In this document: positions 31,467 through 41,493 of the stretch, piece after piece | How the letters are laid out: each line of letters opens with the position of its first letter | How positions within the stretch are numbered: the stretch's first letter is position 1 | Assembly (NCBI RefSeq): GCF_026262505.1 | Contig: NC_067206.1 | Coordinates: 34,797,896 to 34,861,895 of the forward strand | Direction of reading: 5' to 3' | Source of the DNA: Trichomonas vaginalis G3 | Taxonomy: Eukaryota > Parabasalia > Trichomonadida > Trichomonadidae | Length of the DNA: 64,000 nt | Translations under genes and position numbers: made by a program | The notes under the pieces: generated by a model | What the model was told of the DNA's origin: nothing | What the model saw: only the letters and a program-made list of their open reading frames with translations | Database searches by the model: none

Positions 31467-31812
31467 TATATTATACTACTTGTTTTTATATACATAAACA
31501 ACTCTACATTATAATTCTTAATCTATTACATTTTGGTCAATTATTTTTTGGAATTCTAAAACGTAACAGATGGTTTGAACCATGATTATCAAATACATTA
31601 CTTGTTTTGGAAAATTCTTCATTCTAATATATACGATATTTACAATTCTTCTCATATCCTCTATTCAATCTCAACCAAATAGGAATTTTAGATTGAATTT
31701 TAAAAGAACCTAACCATCTACATTAGTAAATATGGGCATCACTAAATGAATATAAACATTTGGGTGAAATCCTTTTTGTCACTTTTCCTCAAGAAACGGA
31801 TTCTACAAAATT
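31467..31812. other. Intergenic, AT-rich
   Basis: This is a spacer between two plus-strand genes. The only recognised element is the initiator TCACTT at 31779-31784. Confidence 0.45.
31779..31784 (+). promoter_or_regulatory. Initiator element of the roadblock light-chain gene
   Basis: TCACTT within TTTTTGTCACTTTTCCTC lies 28 bases before the ATG at 31813. The same TTTGTCACTTTT context precedes NAA50. Confidence 0.55.
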
Positions 31813-32112
31813 ATGTCCGAAGTAGATCAGACATTAAAGAGAATTGTCGGAAACAAAAGTGTTGACGGCATTCTTGTTTTAGATGGAAAAAATAAAGTTA
31901 CACATGCTGCTCTTAAGCAATTTGAACAGAATAAAGTTGCCGAAAAATTATCACCTTTAATTGAAAAAGCGCGCTGTATGGTTCGCGATCTTGATCCTAC
32001 AAATGATCTTACATTCCTTCGTATACGTGCAGATAACTATGAAATTCTTGTTTCACCAGGCGATGATTATACATTAATTGTTTTCCAAAAAGTAACTCCT
32101 CTCGAGCTTTAA
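31813..32112 (+). CDS. DYNLRB: Dynein light chain, roadblock/LC7 type
   Basis: The protein is 99 residues, the normal length for DYNLRB. MSEVDQTLKRIVGNKSVDGI opens the protein, with MVRDLDPTNDLTFLRIRADN and EILVSPGDDYTLIVFQ in the conserved places (human: TVRDIDPQNDLTFLRIRS). The dimer binds the dynein intermediate chain in cytoplasmic and axonemal dyneins. A dynein heavy chain lies 9 kb away but is not co-transcribed. Confidence 0.95.
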   Translation: MSEVDQTLKRIVGNKSVDGILVLDGKNKVTHAALKQFEQNKVAEKLSPLIEKARCMVRDLDPTNDLTFLRIRADNYEILVSPGDDYTLIVFQKVTPLEL

Positions 32113-32728
32113 TTGATTAAATATTCGTTTAGATTTAATACAAAAACGTTTATTTCATTTTATAATACAATATTTGATTATTCAAAAAAATTAGAAGTTT
32201 TGCGAATAGGAAAATATCTTGTTTCTTGCAAATATCATTCCCCTAATATCATCAGCAAAAATTTCTCTTTTTGATATTCAAATATATTTTTTTTTTCCAT
32301 TATAACCAAATTAATACACCTTTTCAGAACAACTTTTATTTTGACTTCATATTCTAGAATGACAACTTATCTAGAATTAGATAATATTGCATTCTAATTT
32401 GAATTTTTTTTTGTATTTTATATGAGATAATTTATCCTTGATATTTAGACTAGATTAACTTATTTGAGATAAAATTCATGATACAATGAATAAATATGAC
32501 TTCAATTTCATATTCTAGAGAAAAATATTTCATCAATTTGATTGTCTGCAAATAATTTAAAGATTAGTCTCTCTTGATAGATCAGATCATTGATGAAATA
32601 TCTTATGTTTTTGATATTTTTCAATTTTTTTAAATAATTATAAAGAAAAACAAGATAGTATGGTTGAATGAATCATGATATATGAACATTTACTGAATAT
32701 TATTATAGCAAAATCAAAACAGCATTTT
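32113..32728. other. Intergenic between convergent genes
   Basis: This AT-rich spacer joins the 3' ends of the roadblock and kinase genes. No gene or repeat element is recognised. Confidence 0.4.
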
Positions 32729-34078
32729 TCAAAAATCATCAAATTCTTCTTGGGCAGCAAGTTGCTTAGCTAATTCTATAAGCGGGACAATATATTTCCT
32801 ATCGCATGCACGCGTAATGAATGGGTGTTGGAGTAGCGTTTCTGCTGATGGTCTTGCATGAGGGTCCATACTAAGGCAGAGATCAAGGAAATCGAGGAAC
32901 TCGGTTGATCTATTTTCTCTATCCGAAATCGGAGGAATTCCTTTTGTAGAAATGAGGAACAAAGCTCTCATTGGAGGTGAATCAACATAAGGAGGCTCTC
33001 CTTCTGCTAATTCTCTACACATAATTCCAAGGGACCAAATATCAACACCGTACGAGTATGGTTGGTATTTGATTAGTTCTGGTGCCATCCAATATGGAGT
33101 TCCGACAATTGATTTACGGGTTTGATCTCGAGATTCGAGCTGCGCAGTATAACCGAAGTCAGCCAAGCGTACTTCTCCATCCGATTTAAGTAAGACATTA
33201 TCTGTTTTAATATCACGGTGGATTTTGTTATGCTTGTGCATGTAATCTAAGGCTTGTAAAACCTCGCGAGCAAAATATGCAATATGAGGTTCTTGAACGT
33301 CACAGTATGTAGCTACATTTGTCAATGATCCGCCATCCATGAGTTCCATCAAAATCCAAAGCGTATTCTCTATTAAATGCGCTGAATAGAATTTAATAAT
33401 GTTCGGGTGAGACATCGTTGCCATTAAACGAGTTTCATCAAACAAGGTTTGCCTGTTTTTATCCGTTAATGTCATTTCTTTCACTGCAACGGCTTCTCCA
33501 GTTTGAGGATTATCAGCACGATAAATTTTACAGGTACTGCCTTCGTCGATGGACTCCATATTTTTGAGGAAAGATTTAGGATTAGTTTTAGTAACAACTT
33601 CCTGAATTGGAGGTAATGTAGTTGTATCCTCCACCTGAGATGGTGGTGATGATGACATTGGCTTCTGCATAAACTTCATAACGTCAAGAACGCCTTTAGG
33701 ATTTTCTTCAATTTCTTCTTTCTGAAAGCCGCTCTTCTTAAGTATTTTATCCCACTCAGGCGGGAGTCCGACAAAACCTTTTTGAGGATCGAAAGTAACG
33801 TGTGTAAGATGTTCTAATTCATATGGAGCTGAAATGTTGACTCTTTTTTGAAAATCTGGAAGGTACATCATATTTCGTCCTGTTGTTGTTGGACGCAGTT
33901 CAGGAGCAATTTCGTCATCGTTTATAATTGAACCGGCAATATCCTGAGGAATTGCATTAAGCAAGCAACGTGGAACATTCAGATATCTTCCGGTAGCTTC
34001 ATCGATGGTGAGATGAATTCCATCCCGAACATCGTATGGATTTGAAATATTTTGTTTCTTAACGAGCTTATGGGACAT
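32729..34078 (-). CDS. PAK-type (STE20) protein kinase with two CRIB-like motifs
   Basis: The protein is 449 residues. A typical p21-binding domain is at 82-138 (ISAPYELEHLTHVTFD, GLPPEWDKILKKSGF, NPKGVLDVMKFM). A second CRIB-like motif lies earlier, at 11-45 (ISNPYDVRDGIHLTID, then GRYLNVP). The kinase domain spans about 172-440. The VAVK lysine is at 200, the alphaC glutamate at about 215, HRDIKTDN at 287-294, DFG at 307-309 and GTPYWMAPE at 326-334, so it should be active. PAK kinases act downstream of Rac/Cdc42-type GTPases in actin and polarity signalling. The tandem arrangement is unusual, since most PAKs have one CRIB. The start is the ATG at 34078. Confidence 0.93.
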   Translation of the reverse strand: MSHKLVKKQNISNPYDVRDGIHLTIDEATGRYLNVPRCLLNAIPQDIAGSIINDDEIAPELRPTTTGRNMMYLPDFQKRVNISAPYELEHLTHVTFDPQKGFVGLPPEWDKILKKSGFQKEEIEENPKGVLDVMKFMQKPMSSSPPSQVEDTTTLPPIQEVVTKTNPKSFLKNMESIDEGSTCKIYRADNPQTGEAVAVKEMTLTDKNRQTLFDETRLMATMSHPNIIKFYSAHLIENTLWILMELMDGGSLTNVATYCDVQEPHIAYFAREVLQALDYMHKHNKIHRDIKTDNVLLKSDGEVRLADFGYTAQLESRDQTRKSIVGTPYWMAPELIKYQPYSYGVDIWSLGIMCRELAEGEPPYVDSPPMRALFLISTKGIPPISDRENRSTEFLDFLDLCLSMDPHARPSAETLLQHPFITRACDRKYIVPLIELAKQLAAQEEFDDF

Positions 34079-34518
34079 CTTGGGTTCTTGTCACTTTTTC
34101 AGAAGAATTTTAATAATTGATAACTTTACATTTGAAATATTTTTAATTTATTTTATATCCGCGTTTTATGAAGTATCTCAGCTTAACTCTTCATTTTTAA
34201 CATGTGAGTAGTTCAGGAATATTTTGGAGAATTTCTGACAAAATTTCGGTTGCCAACCGATTTGCCGAATTCATATGGTAAATACAATTCTTTAGTTGGC
34301 CAATAAAACATTTCTAATAAATTTGATTGTTTCTTTGAAAATTGAAACACTTGATAAAAACTAATATTAATGCGAAATCATCAATCATCAGATATTAAGC
34401 TAAAATAAATGTGAACGGATGTTATTTACAGATTCAAATCAATTGCTAATAAAAGTAGAATCTCATGTTAAAACGCAAAACTCAAAGTACCATAGTTCTA
34501 ATTTTACTTCAAAATTTA
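34079..34518. other. Intergenic, upstream of the kinase gene
   Basis: No gene or repeat is recognised before the second transposon copy. No clear initiator is seen for the kinase on the minus strand. Confidence 0.4.
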
Positions 34519-35561
34519 AGGGTGCACCCGTATGTACGTTTATTTGAGAGGAGGAGGATTACCCTCTCAATTTTGAGGGATTCGTTAGTTTATTTTCTCG
34601 ATGAATATGCAATAAAATTTGATTTTTACCTTATCAATATACTTCATATAATATACACATGTTCATGTAAAAACTTTTTTCCAAAATCCTCTGGAATTAA
34701 GGGATTTTTGAATTTTAAGAATTTTTTTCGAATTTTTTCGAAAAAAAAACATTTTCAGAACAGCCTTAACGGCTAAGATTTAGGAACAATGTTAAGTATC
34801 AAAAAGAAAGGAGGTCTGATATAGACAACATATATCGTTGAAGGTTGAAAAAATCTCTAATATTTGAGCAAAAAATTTCAAATTTTAATTTTTTGAAAAA
34901 AGAGGCCACCCGTATGTACGTTTATTTGAGAGGAGGAGGATTATATTTTTGAAAGGGTGAAACATTATGAATATGTTAATTATATAATAATGTGTATTAT
35001 TATAAAAAAGAAAAAATAATGCACGTTAAAATTTTTCTTTCTTGATTTTTTACAAAATCTACTTAGAATTATGCAAAATATGACTAAATAATTATAAATT
35101 TCAAGTTAAATTTTAATTTTGATAAATAATTTAAATTTCAAAATATCAAGTTCAGTTCGACTATGTATGTAGTAATTCCTCAATAAAGTGCCAAAACCCT
35201 ATTAAAATATATGAACATTTTCAACATTTTAATGTTTTTATTTAAAAATTTGTTGGAATATGAGCTTCAAACAATTATTATGTAAATAAAAATAATTAAA
35301 TATATGTATTTATTCGTATTACAACCGTAGTAAGTCGATTCTTCCTTTCTTCTACTGAGGTTTGAATTTGATTTCGAATTGTAAAGAGATTCAAAGGGAA
35401 AATACTAGCGGATAAAAACTACCTCCATGAAAGGGTCATAATGGAGTCAAGTTGTATTTTTTGATATTTTTTGCTTTTCGAGCCTAAATAGGTAGCCAAG
35501 ATAATGCCTAAAAATAAGGTTCTAAATTCTGAAGTTTACATGATCCTCTCGTGTGCACCCT
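34519..35561 (-). mobile_element. Non-autonomous transposon, 1,043 bp, AGGGTGCAC family, copy 2
   Basis: This is a full-length copy of the element at 24222-25264, inverted, with TA at both sides (34517-34518 and 35562-35563). It has the same length and the same internal duplication of the right subterminal sequence (about 34525-34561 and 34904-34941). The two differences I noticed are CCTGAGG against CCAGAGG, and ATACATATT against ATACACATT. Near-identity indicates recent spread. Confidence 0.9.
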
Positions 35562-35563
35562 TA

Positions 35564-36068
35564 AATTCCACGAAACAATAAAATTCAAAAATATAGTTTA
35601 GTATGAATCCATTAACTTCTCTATATAGCATTAATATGCACACATGTTCCCTTTCAACATGTGAAGTGTTATCCAGTTACATAATAAATTTATCTGGTAA
35701 AATATATATCTTATCATCTTTCTTATTGAGATTTCGATAAATGATTTTTCTAAAGCTACATTCTAGCATATCTGTGGTAATGGTACATAACTTAAACTTA
35801 ATTCTTTTCTGCAAATCGAATGGTACCTTAAGTATATTGTAGCAAGCCGAATCATTGTTTAATCGCTGCGCCATGCATAAAGCAATTGTACAAAATGCTG
35901 ACTAGGTTAAGATTAATATAAAGAAGAGTTTTATAACCCCCAATAAGATTTATAATCGTATTTTAAATATATTCCGTCACACCGTTAAAAATTGAAAGAA
36001 TTCAATTATAAACACGGAAGAAAAATTAGAAAATAAAAAAATTTTTTATCGTACGGTAATAAATTTTA
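35564..36068. other. Intergenic, AT-rich
   Basis: This lies between the transposon and the small membrane protein. A 65-codon minus-strand frame at 35677-35874 has no recognisable similarity. Nothing else is seen. Confidence 0.35.
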
Positions 36069-36554
36069 ATGTATTTTTACGACCCATTTAGTATTAGCAT
36101 ATTTTCAATCTTATACACCATTGGCTTTGCATTAGAAGCTGCTGGCCTCATATTCTATTACTTTATTTTACGTAGATATAACTTAGTTGTCCAAGAAACT
36201 AAAGAAAGCTTCAAATCACTCAGAAACAAGAATTATTGCTTCGTAGCATGCTGGATGTTAATGACTATCGCAGCTGTAATATGCTATCTACTTAAATCTT
36301 TAGATCATAACAATCCATTAAAGAAGAGCTCGATTTACCTATTCAACGCTGCTGCATATGTGGTTTTATTTTCCCAGATTTGCATGCTTTACTTATCTAT
36401 TACTTTAATTTTTATTAGGCGAAAAATTCAAAATGATTTGATTCCTAAATCGTTATATATCCTAATGGCTGTATGCGGCATTATTAACGTCTTAGGACCT
36501 ATTATTGTTCTATTTTATCAGCTTTGGCAGCAAATTGTTTGTTATATAAATTAA
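36069..36554 (+). CDS. Small membrane protein with about four transmembrane segments
   Basis: The protein is 161 residues. Hydrophobic helices fall at about 8-32 (SIFSILYTIGFALEAAGLIF), 56-76 (CFVACWMLMTIAAVICYLL), 90-115 (YLFNAAAYVVLFSQICMLYL) and 128-152 (YILMAVCGIINVLGPIIVLF), with basic loops between them. I do not recognise a family. The stop TAA is followed by A, giving the TAAA polyadenylation-type signal common at trichomonad stops. The start is the only upstream ATG. Confidence 0.65.
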   Translation: MYFYDPFSISIFSILYTIGFALEAAGLIFYYFILRRYNLVVQETKESFKSLRNKNYCFVACWMLMTIAAVICYLLKSLDHNNPLKKSSIYLFNAAAYVVLFSQICMLYLSITLIFIRRKIQNDLIPKSLYILMAVCGIINVLGPIIVLFYQLWQQIVCYIN

Positions 36555-36813
36555 AAACGAAATCTGTATAATTCATATATCTAATTATTACCTACAAAAT
36601 TATCATGTCAAGTATTATTTCTGTACAATGAAGCAATTCGCATATTGCATACAAGATTTATGTTAATCTAACTTAATTATGTGCTGATATGCATGTACTA
36701 ACATCCGATGTTATTTTTGTTTCATAAAATAAACTTATTTAGAGATCTTTTCTATATTTTGGGGTCTTACCCCATAAAGTCCCCAAAATTTTTCTTCTTT
36801 GTCGTTTACCATT
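36555..36813. other. Short spacer with a promoter-proximal hairpin
   Basis: AT-rich spacer. Its notable feature is the hairpin at 36756-36789, 25 bases before the next ATG. Confidence 0.45.
36756..36789 (+). promoter_or_regulatory. Inverted repeat with two alternative stems
   Basis: ATTTTGGGG (36756-36764) pairs with CCCCAAAAT (36781-36789). The same GGGG can instead pair with CCCC at 36770-36773. The GC-rich stem stands out in AT-rich DNA and ends 24 bases before the ATG at 36814. Whether it is in the promoter or the leader is unknown. Confidence 0.5.
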
Positions 36814-38301
36814 ATGATTGATTCATATCATACCAAGGATAACTTTTACCGATATGACTCTTATAAAAAGACAGAGAAGCTAGAACAGATTGTTAAAGAA
36901 TTTGATCGAGAAGAAACAGAATTTTTATTGAAAACGGGAAATTATTCAGCGCAATACCTTTTTGCAAAACAAGATTTAATCGAATTGTATAATAAGGAGC
37001 GGAAATATAAATCAATTATCAATGATCTTAAAGCAAAATTAACAAATCTTTTGCTTCGTATGAAAAACTCTCAAAAAATCATTAGACAACCAATATATGA
37101 CGATAACAACTCTAGGTCAATTGATATTTTACTTGAAGATATAAAAAAGGCAGAAAATTTAATGAAGAAGAATTCGTTAGAAAGTCTTGAGCAATTAAAT
37201 CAGAAAGAATTGAATGAATGCATTGAATTAGAAACTATTAATTCACAAATGAAAGCAAATATGAAACTTCTTCAACAAACAACAATACAACTTTTATCTC
37301 CAAGACAAAATTCATCCTTCATATCATCATTTGAACCTGTTTTTGGATCTCACATGATTGACGAGTCATTAGCCGAAGCTGATGAGAAAATTTCATTTTT
37401 ACAAGATTCAATCACAAGAAGGAAAAACCAGTTGAAGAAACGCAAATCAGAGCTTAAGAAATTAGAAAGAAAATACGAAGACGTTAGAAGAATTTCAGAA
37501 GACATGTATACAAAAAAGCAACAAAAAATAACATATTTAAATAACACATTAGAGGAAAATAAAGATCTTAATAGCAAAATATTGGTGATTGCTGATGAAA
37601 TAATCCAAATGAAAAAGGATCTTATTGATTATCAAAATAAGAGATATCAAATTGAGCGTGAAAACTATACAGTTTCAAGAGATAAGATATATAATGAGAA
37701 ATATAAGAAACAAATTGATGAATTACATCAAAGAGTGCATGATAAGCAGTTAGAAATTGCAGAAAATGAAAAAGTTTTAAAGAGAATGAGGGAAAATAGT
37801 GTTCAGTTAATGAACCAAGTGACAACATTTGAATCTACTCTGCAAAGCGATGAAATAAGAATCAAACAGCTTGAACTACAAGTAGATTCCTTTGGATTGA
37901 AAATTGATAAGAAAATTGACAAATCCAAGAGGGAACTTTCAATGTTTACAGAAAATTCAACTAAACTTAATGTCGACCAAAATACTTATTTCGATGAATT
38001 GACTCGGTTATTCAACGGAAAATCTCCAAGAAAATCACCGAGAAAATCTCCCACTACAAAATCACCGAGAAAAACTTTTTCAACACCGAAACGAGATAAT
38101 TCTTCACCAACAAAAACAATTATCAACATAGATGCACCATATTTGAGTCCAATAATTAAGTCTCCTGCTGAAAATCATATGGCTTCGCCAATGAAATTCC
38201 AACAGACAGAATTAAATTCTCCATATCGTTCTCCAAGAATTCAATCTCCAAAATACACTTCTCCGATGTATTTAGATCAGTTATCTCAGGCTTTTGAATA
38301 G
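36814..38301 (+). CDS. Coiled-coil protein with SP-rich C-terminal tail
   Basis: The start is the ATG at 36814 (MIDSYHTKDNFYRYDSYKK). The protein is 495 residues. Long coiled-coil segments run from about residue 20 to 400 (for example DELHQRVHDKQLEIAENEKVL). The last 95 residues form a basic, disordered tail with many SP and TP sites (KSPRKSPRKSP, TPKRDNSSP, LSPIIKSP, NSPYRSPRIQSPKYTSP), which look like proline-directed kinase sites. Similar organisation is common in centrosomal or microtubule proteins. I cannot name a family. Confidence 0.8.
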   Translation: MIDSYHTKDNFYRYDSYKKTEKLEQIVKEFDREETEFLLKTGNYSAQYLFAKQDLIELYNKERKYKSIINDLKAKLTNLLLRMKNSQKIIRQPIYDDNNSRSIDILLEDIKKAENLMKKNSLESLEQLNQKELNECIELETINSQMKANMKLLQQTTIQLLSPRQNSSFISSFEPVFGSHMIDESLAEADEKISFLQDSITRRKNQLKKRKSELKKLERKYEDVRRISEDMYTKKQQKITYLNNTLEENKDLNSKILVIADEIIQMKKDLIDYQNKRYQIERENYTVSRDKIYNEKYKKQIDELHQRVHDKQLEIAENEKVLKRMRENSVQLMNQVTTFESTLQSDEIRIKQLELQVDSFGLKIDKKIDKSKRELSMFTENSTKLNVDQNTYFDELTRLFNGKSPRKSPRKSPTTKSPRKTFSTPKRDNSSPTKTIINIDAPYLSPIIKSPAENHMASPMKFQQTELNSPYRSPRIQSPKYTSPMYLDQLSQAFE

Positions 38302-38880
38302 ATTTTATTTAATTTTATTTTCTTGTTTGTGAATTTATAAATTTTTTTTGTCTATTAGCTATAAACATTTTTAAAAAGTCATTAGCGTTGTATCTTTTAA
38401 CAATATCAAATTTGAAAATCTTGAATATTTTTATTCTTCAATATTAATTCTTGATTTCGATATCAATCCATGCAAGATCATACAGTAAAATGGTAATTTT
38501 AAATATTCATTACTCACTCATTCTCAAAAATGGAAGAAATTTTTGAAAATTTGAAATTTTGCTTGATCAATTATAAATAATCAATAATAGTCCTAGTTTT
38601 TATATATAACATAAGTAACTGATGTTATATTATATAGCAATATAGCAATTCGATGACGATTAGATTTCAAAAAAATCTGTTTGAACGGGAATATAGGATA
38701 TCGCAAGGGAATTCGTTGCCAGAATGAACAAACATATGGAAATTATAAAAGGAATCAGCAAATAAATTATAGGCAAAATGATATCAAATCTTTTCTTAGA
38801 AAAAAAAAAATTAACTCTATGAAAACGATAGAAAAAAACCCCCCGGGAAAATTTTGAAAATATAATTCTACTAATTCGCC
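38302..38880. other. Intergenic, AT-rich
   Basis: No gene is seen. A C/G tract AACCCCCCGGGA at about 38837-38848 lies some 35 bases before the next ATG. Confidence 0.4.
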
Positions 38881-41040
38881 ATGTCTGAACCAGTTAATGT
38901 TTTTCTAACAGTCACAGATGACTACACTGATGACAAAGGTAAAGTATGGCGCAAATTCTCGAAAGAAATTCAAATACAAGAAGCAACATATATAAGATTC
39001 AACACAAAGCTTCTATCTTTAGATAATTATAGAGTATGCCTTTCCTGGGTTACGATTAGCGTGGCAAATGTTAAAATGAAAGGAATTAGATTTTCTGGAT
39101 TATTACAAGTAACAGCGAAGGGAAGCATCCATGCAAAAAATTGCACATTTGAGTCTTCCGATTCTGATCGCGAATCAGTAGTAGAAGTTTTTGCTCAATC
39201 TTCATCAAAATTCACAAATTGTACTTTTCATAATGCTTCTAAGTCCGCTTTACTTGTACGAGACCGATCTAAGACAGAAATTATTGATTGCACGTTTGAA
39301 AAAAATGCTCATTCTTCATTACTTCTTTTAGATTCTTCGAGTGCGGAAATTACTCGTACCAATTTCAAAGGCGCGAACAGGTTTGCTGTATACGTCTATA
39401 GAAAGTCATCCACCACATTTACAGAGTGTTCTTTCAGAGATATGGCCGGAAAAGCAGTTTTTATTTTATACGAAGGAAATTCGAGATTTTCTAAATGCAG
39501 ATTTAATAAATGCCTAGGTGGCGCTATAAGTCTCGCGGAGACATCGATTGCAAACGTTTCCGATTGTTCATTTGATACGATAAATTATTCGGCAGTTCAC
39601 GGAATAAAGAACTGCTTTTTATCTGTTGAAAACTCTAGCTTCATTAGATGCAAGGGGAATGGCGTAAATTTCGAACATTCGAACGGATACGTATCAAATT
39701 CAAATTTCGAAGATTTTCAATACCCAATATTCGCTGTTTTTGGGCCAAACGCTCGCCCAGATATTAATAACTGCAAGATTACGAAATTTAATACATTTGC
39801 AGCCATTGCAAGGGACTGTGCGATTCCAGTTTTCGAAAATTTGGATTTTTCAAATGGAAAATCCCATTGCTTCTCGATTTCTGACTTCGCTTGCGCTCTT
39901 GTGAGGAACTGTAACATATCGCAGTTCGCAGGAGCAGCATTTTCCATTTACAACGGTGCAAAAATTATCGCGGAATATAATAAAGTCAAAGGATGCGAAT
40001 TATTCGCTAAACTATTCCTCCATTCGACCAGCACATTTAGAAATAACTACATCGAGCCAGGAATGTCGATTTCAAGAGAATATGGCGCCAAATACGAATT
40101 TGTCACTAACGTGGCCTTAAAACAAGAAACCGATAAAGTAATACTCGAATCATTACCAAAACAAACAGGCTTGAGTGATATCAAGTCCGGGGAAATGATA
40201 ATTTCCAGGAATAAGAAATTAAAAACCCTCAACCCTGTCAGTATGCCGCCGGCCTCATTGTCAAGCGTTCCTCGTGATGTTATTGACGTAATTACTGACT
40301 CTTTAAAGAGATCTGACTATGATCCTCAAAAGAGTTTGCCACTGGCTCAGAAAAAGGATAACCACAGTTCAGAAATTCTTAAAGATCTGCTAACCCACGT
40401 TTCCGAACAAATTCCAAAGGAGAATCATAAAATCATAGAAGAAAAGCAAGAAACAAACGAACCAGAGAAGCAACAATGCGACTGCTTCGATGAGAAGTCA
40501 ATTCTTGGTGATGAAATTGATGAAAAAGCTATAGATTTAGAAGATCCAAATAATATTACAAAATCTGACTCCATGGACGAAGTTATCGTTAATTCTGGTA
40601 AGATTGTATTAAGTAATAAATCCATTAAGCTCGATGACGTTAAATCTGAACCATTTGAACCAATAGATGTTGATGAATTGACAGATCAGCCAGGATTCAG
40701 CGCCGTTGGGTCTCCAAAGCCAATGTGCTTCAAATGCAAACAGCACCAAGCCGAAGTTTACCTTTCTCCGTGCGGACATTGCGTATTTTGTGAAGAATGT
40801 GCCAAAAACGAGCAATTTTGTCCTCTCTGCTCATCGGCCATTCAGAAAAGTACGAAGGCTTTCGATTCCGGCCAATGCCTCATTTGTTACGGACCTCATG
40901 ACACAATTCTTTTCCCATGCGGCCATTTGAACATCTGCTACGCGTGCGCGATGAGGCTTTGGAGCGAGGGAAGGAAATGCCCTGAATGCAGAGAGAAAGT
41001 TATCTCATTCAGACACATTTTCCCGATGTGCGATTTATAG
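38881..41040 (+). CDS. Beta-helix protein with two C-terminal RING fingers
   Basis: The protein is 719 residues. Residues about 60-400 form repeated right-handed beta-helix (PbH1/CASH) units of about 23 residues, each built like SKFTNCTFHNASKSALLV, AEITRTNFKGANRFAVYVY and ANVSDCSFDTINYSAVHG. An acidic, low-complexity linker (about 440-610) follows. RING 1 is at about 615-650 (CFKC ... CGHCVFCEEC ... CPLC). RING 2 is at about 666-705 (CLIC ... CGHLNICYAC ... CPEC), the C3HC4 type of XIAP/MUL1-like E3 ligases. The likely role is ubiquitin ligation with the beta-helix as the substrate-binding part; this is inferred. FBXO11 offers a precedent for beta-helix in ubiquitin ligases, but with an F-box. 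Confidence 0.9.
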   Translation: MSEPVNVFLTVTDDYTDDKGKVWRKFSKEIQIQEATYIRFNTKLLSLDNYRVCLSWVTISVANVKMKGIRFSGLLQVTAKGSIHAKNCTFESSDSDRESVVEVFAQSSSKFTNCTFHNASKSALLVRDRSKTEIIDCTFEKNAHSSLLLLDSSSAEITRTNFKGANRFAVYVYRKSSTTFTECSFRDMAGKAVFILYEGNSRFSKCRFNKCLGGAISLAETSIANVSDCSFDTINYSAVHGIKNCFLSVENSSFIRCKGNGVNFEHSNGYVSNSNFEDFQYPIFAVFGPNARPDINNCKITKFNTFAAIARDCAIPVFENLDFSNGKSHCFSISDFACALVRNCNISQFAGAAFSIYNGAKIIAEYNKVKGCELFAKLFLHSTSTFRNNYIEPGMSISREYGAKYEFVTNVALKQETDKVILESLPKQTGLSDIKSGEMIISRNKKLKTLNPVSMPPASLSSVPRDVIDVITDSLKRSDYDPQKSLPLAQKKDNHSSEILKDLLTHVSEQIPKENHKIIEEKQETNEPEKQQCDCFDEKSILGDEIDEKAIDLEDPNNITKSDSMDEVIVNSGKIVLSNKSIKLDDVKSEPFEPIDVDELTDQPGFSAVGSPKPMCFKCKQHQAEVYLSPCGHCVFCEECAKNEQFCPLCSSAIQKSTKAFDSGQCLICYGPHDTILFPCGHLNICYACAMRLWSEGRKCPECREKVISFRHIFPMCDL

Positions 41041-41493
41041 ATATATACATGTATGTTTTATCAAATAAAATTCATTTATTTTTTATTTGTTTGGGCTATT
41101 TTTATATTTTAGCTCCTTTCACATTCTATTTTAGATAATTTTCTTAAGATATCATTCCTTAGGTTAATAGGAAAACAATATAACATTGTTGTGATTAAAT
41201 TTTATGGATCACTAAGCTTATCTTTTGAAATTTGCAAATTCGATTCTTTCTCGTTTATTGTTGATTAACAAACAATCTTAGAAATTTACTATTGCCAAAA
41301 TCTAAAATACCTACAATTTGTGAAGAATCTTTTGACGATTTAAAACTCGAATTCCTAGATGAACTACTGAATTCTAATCGTTCAATATACAATTGAAGAA
41401 ATCAAAACAAAATCAATCAAATTGATATCAAAACAAAACAATTAATTTTTAAAATAACATAAAAATAAAAATCCATAATTAATATATAATCAA
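41041..41493. other. Intergenic between convergent genes
   Basis: This is AT-rich 3' flank between the RING gene and the dynein heavy chain. No features are recognised. Confidence 0.4.
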
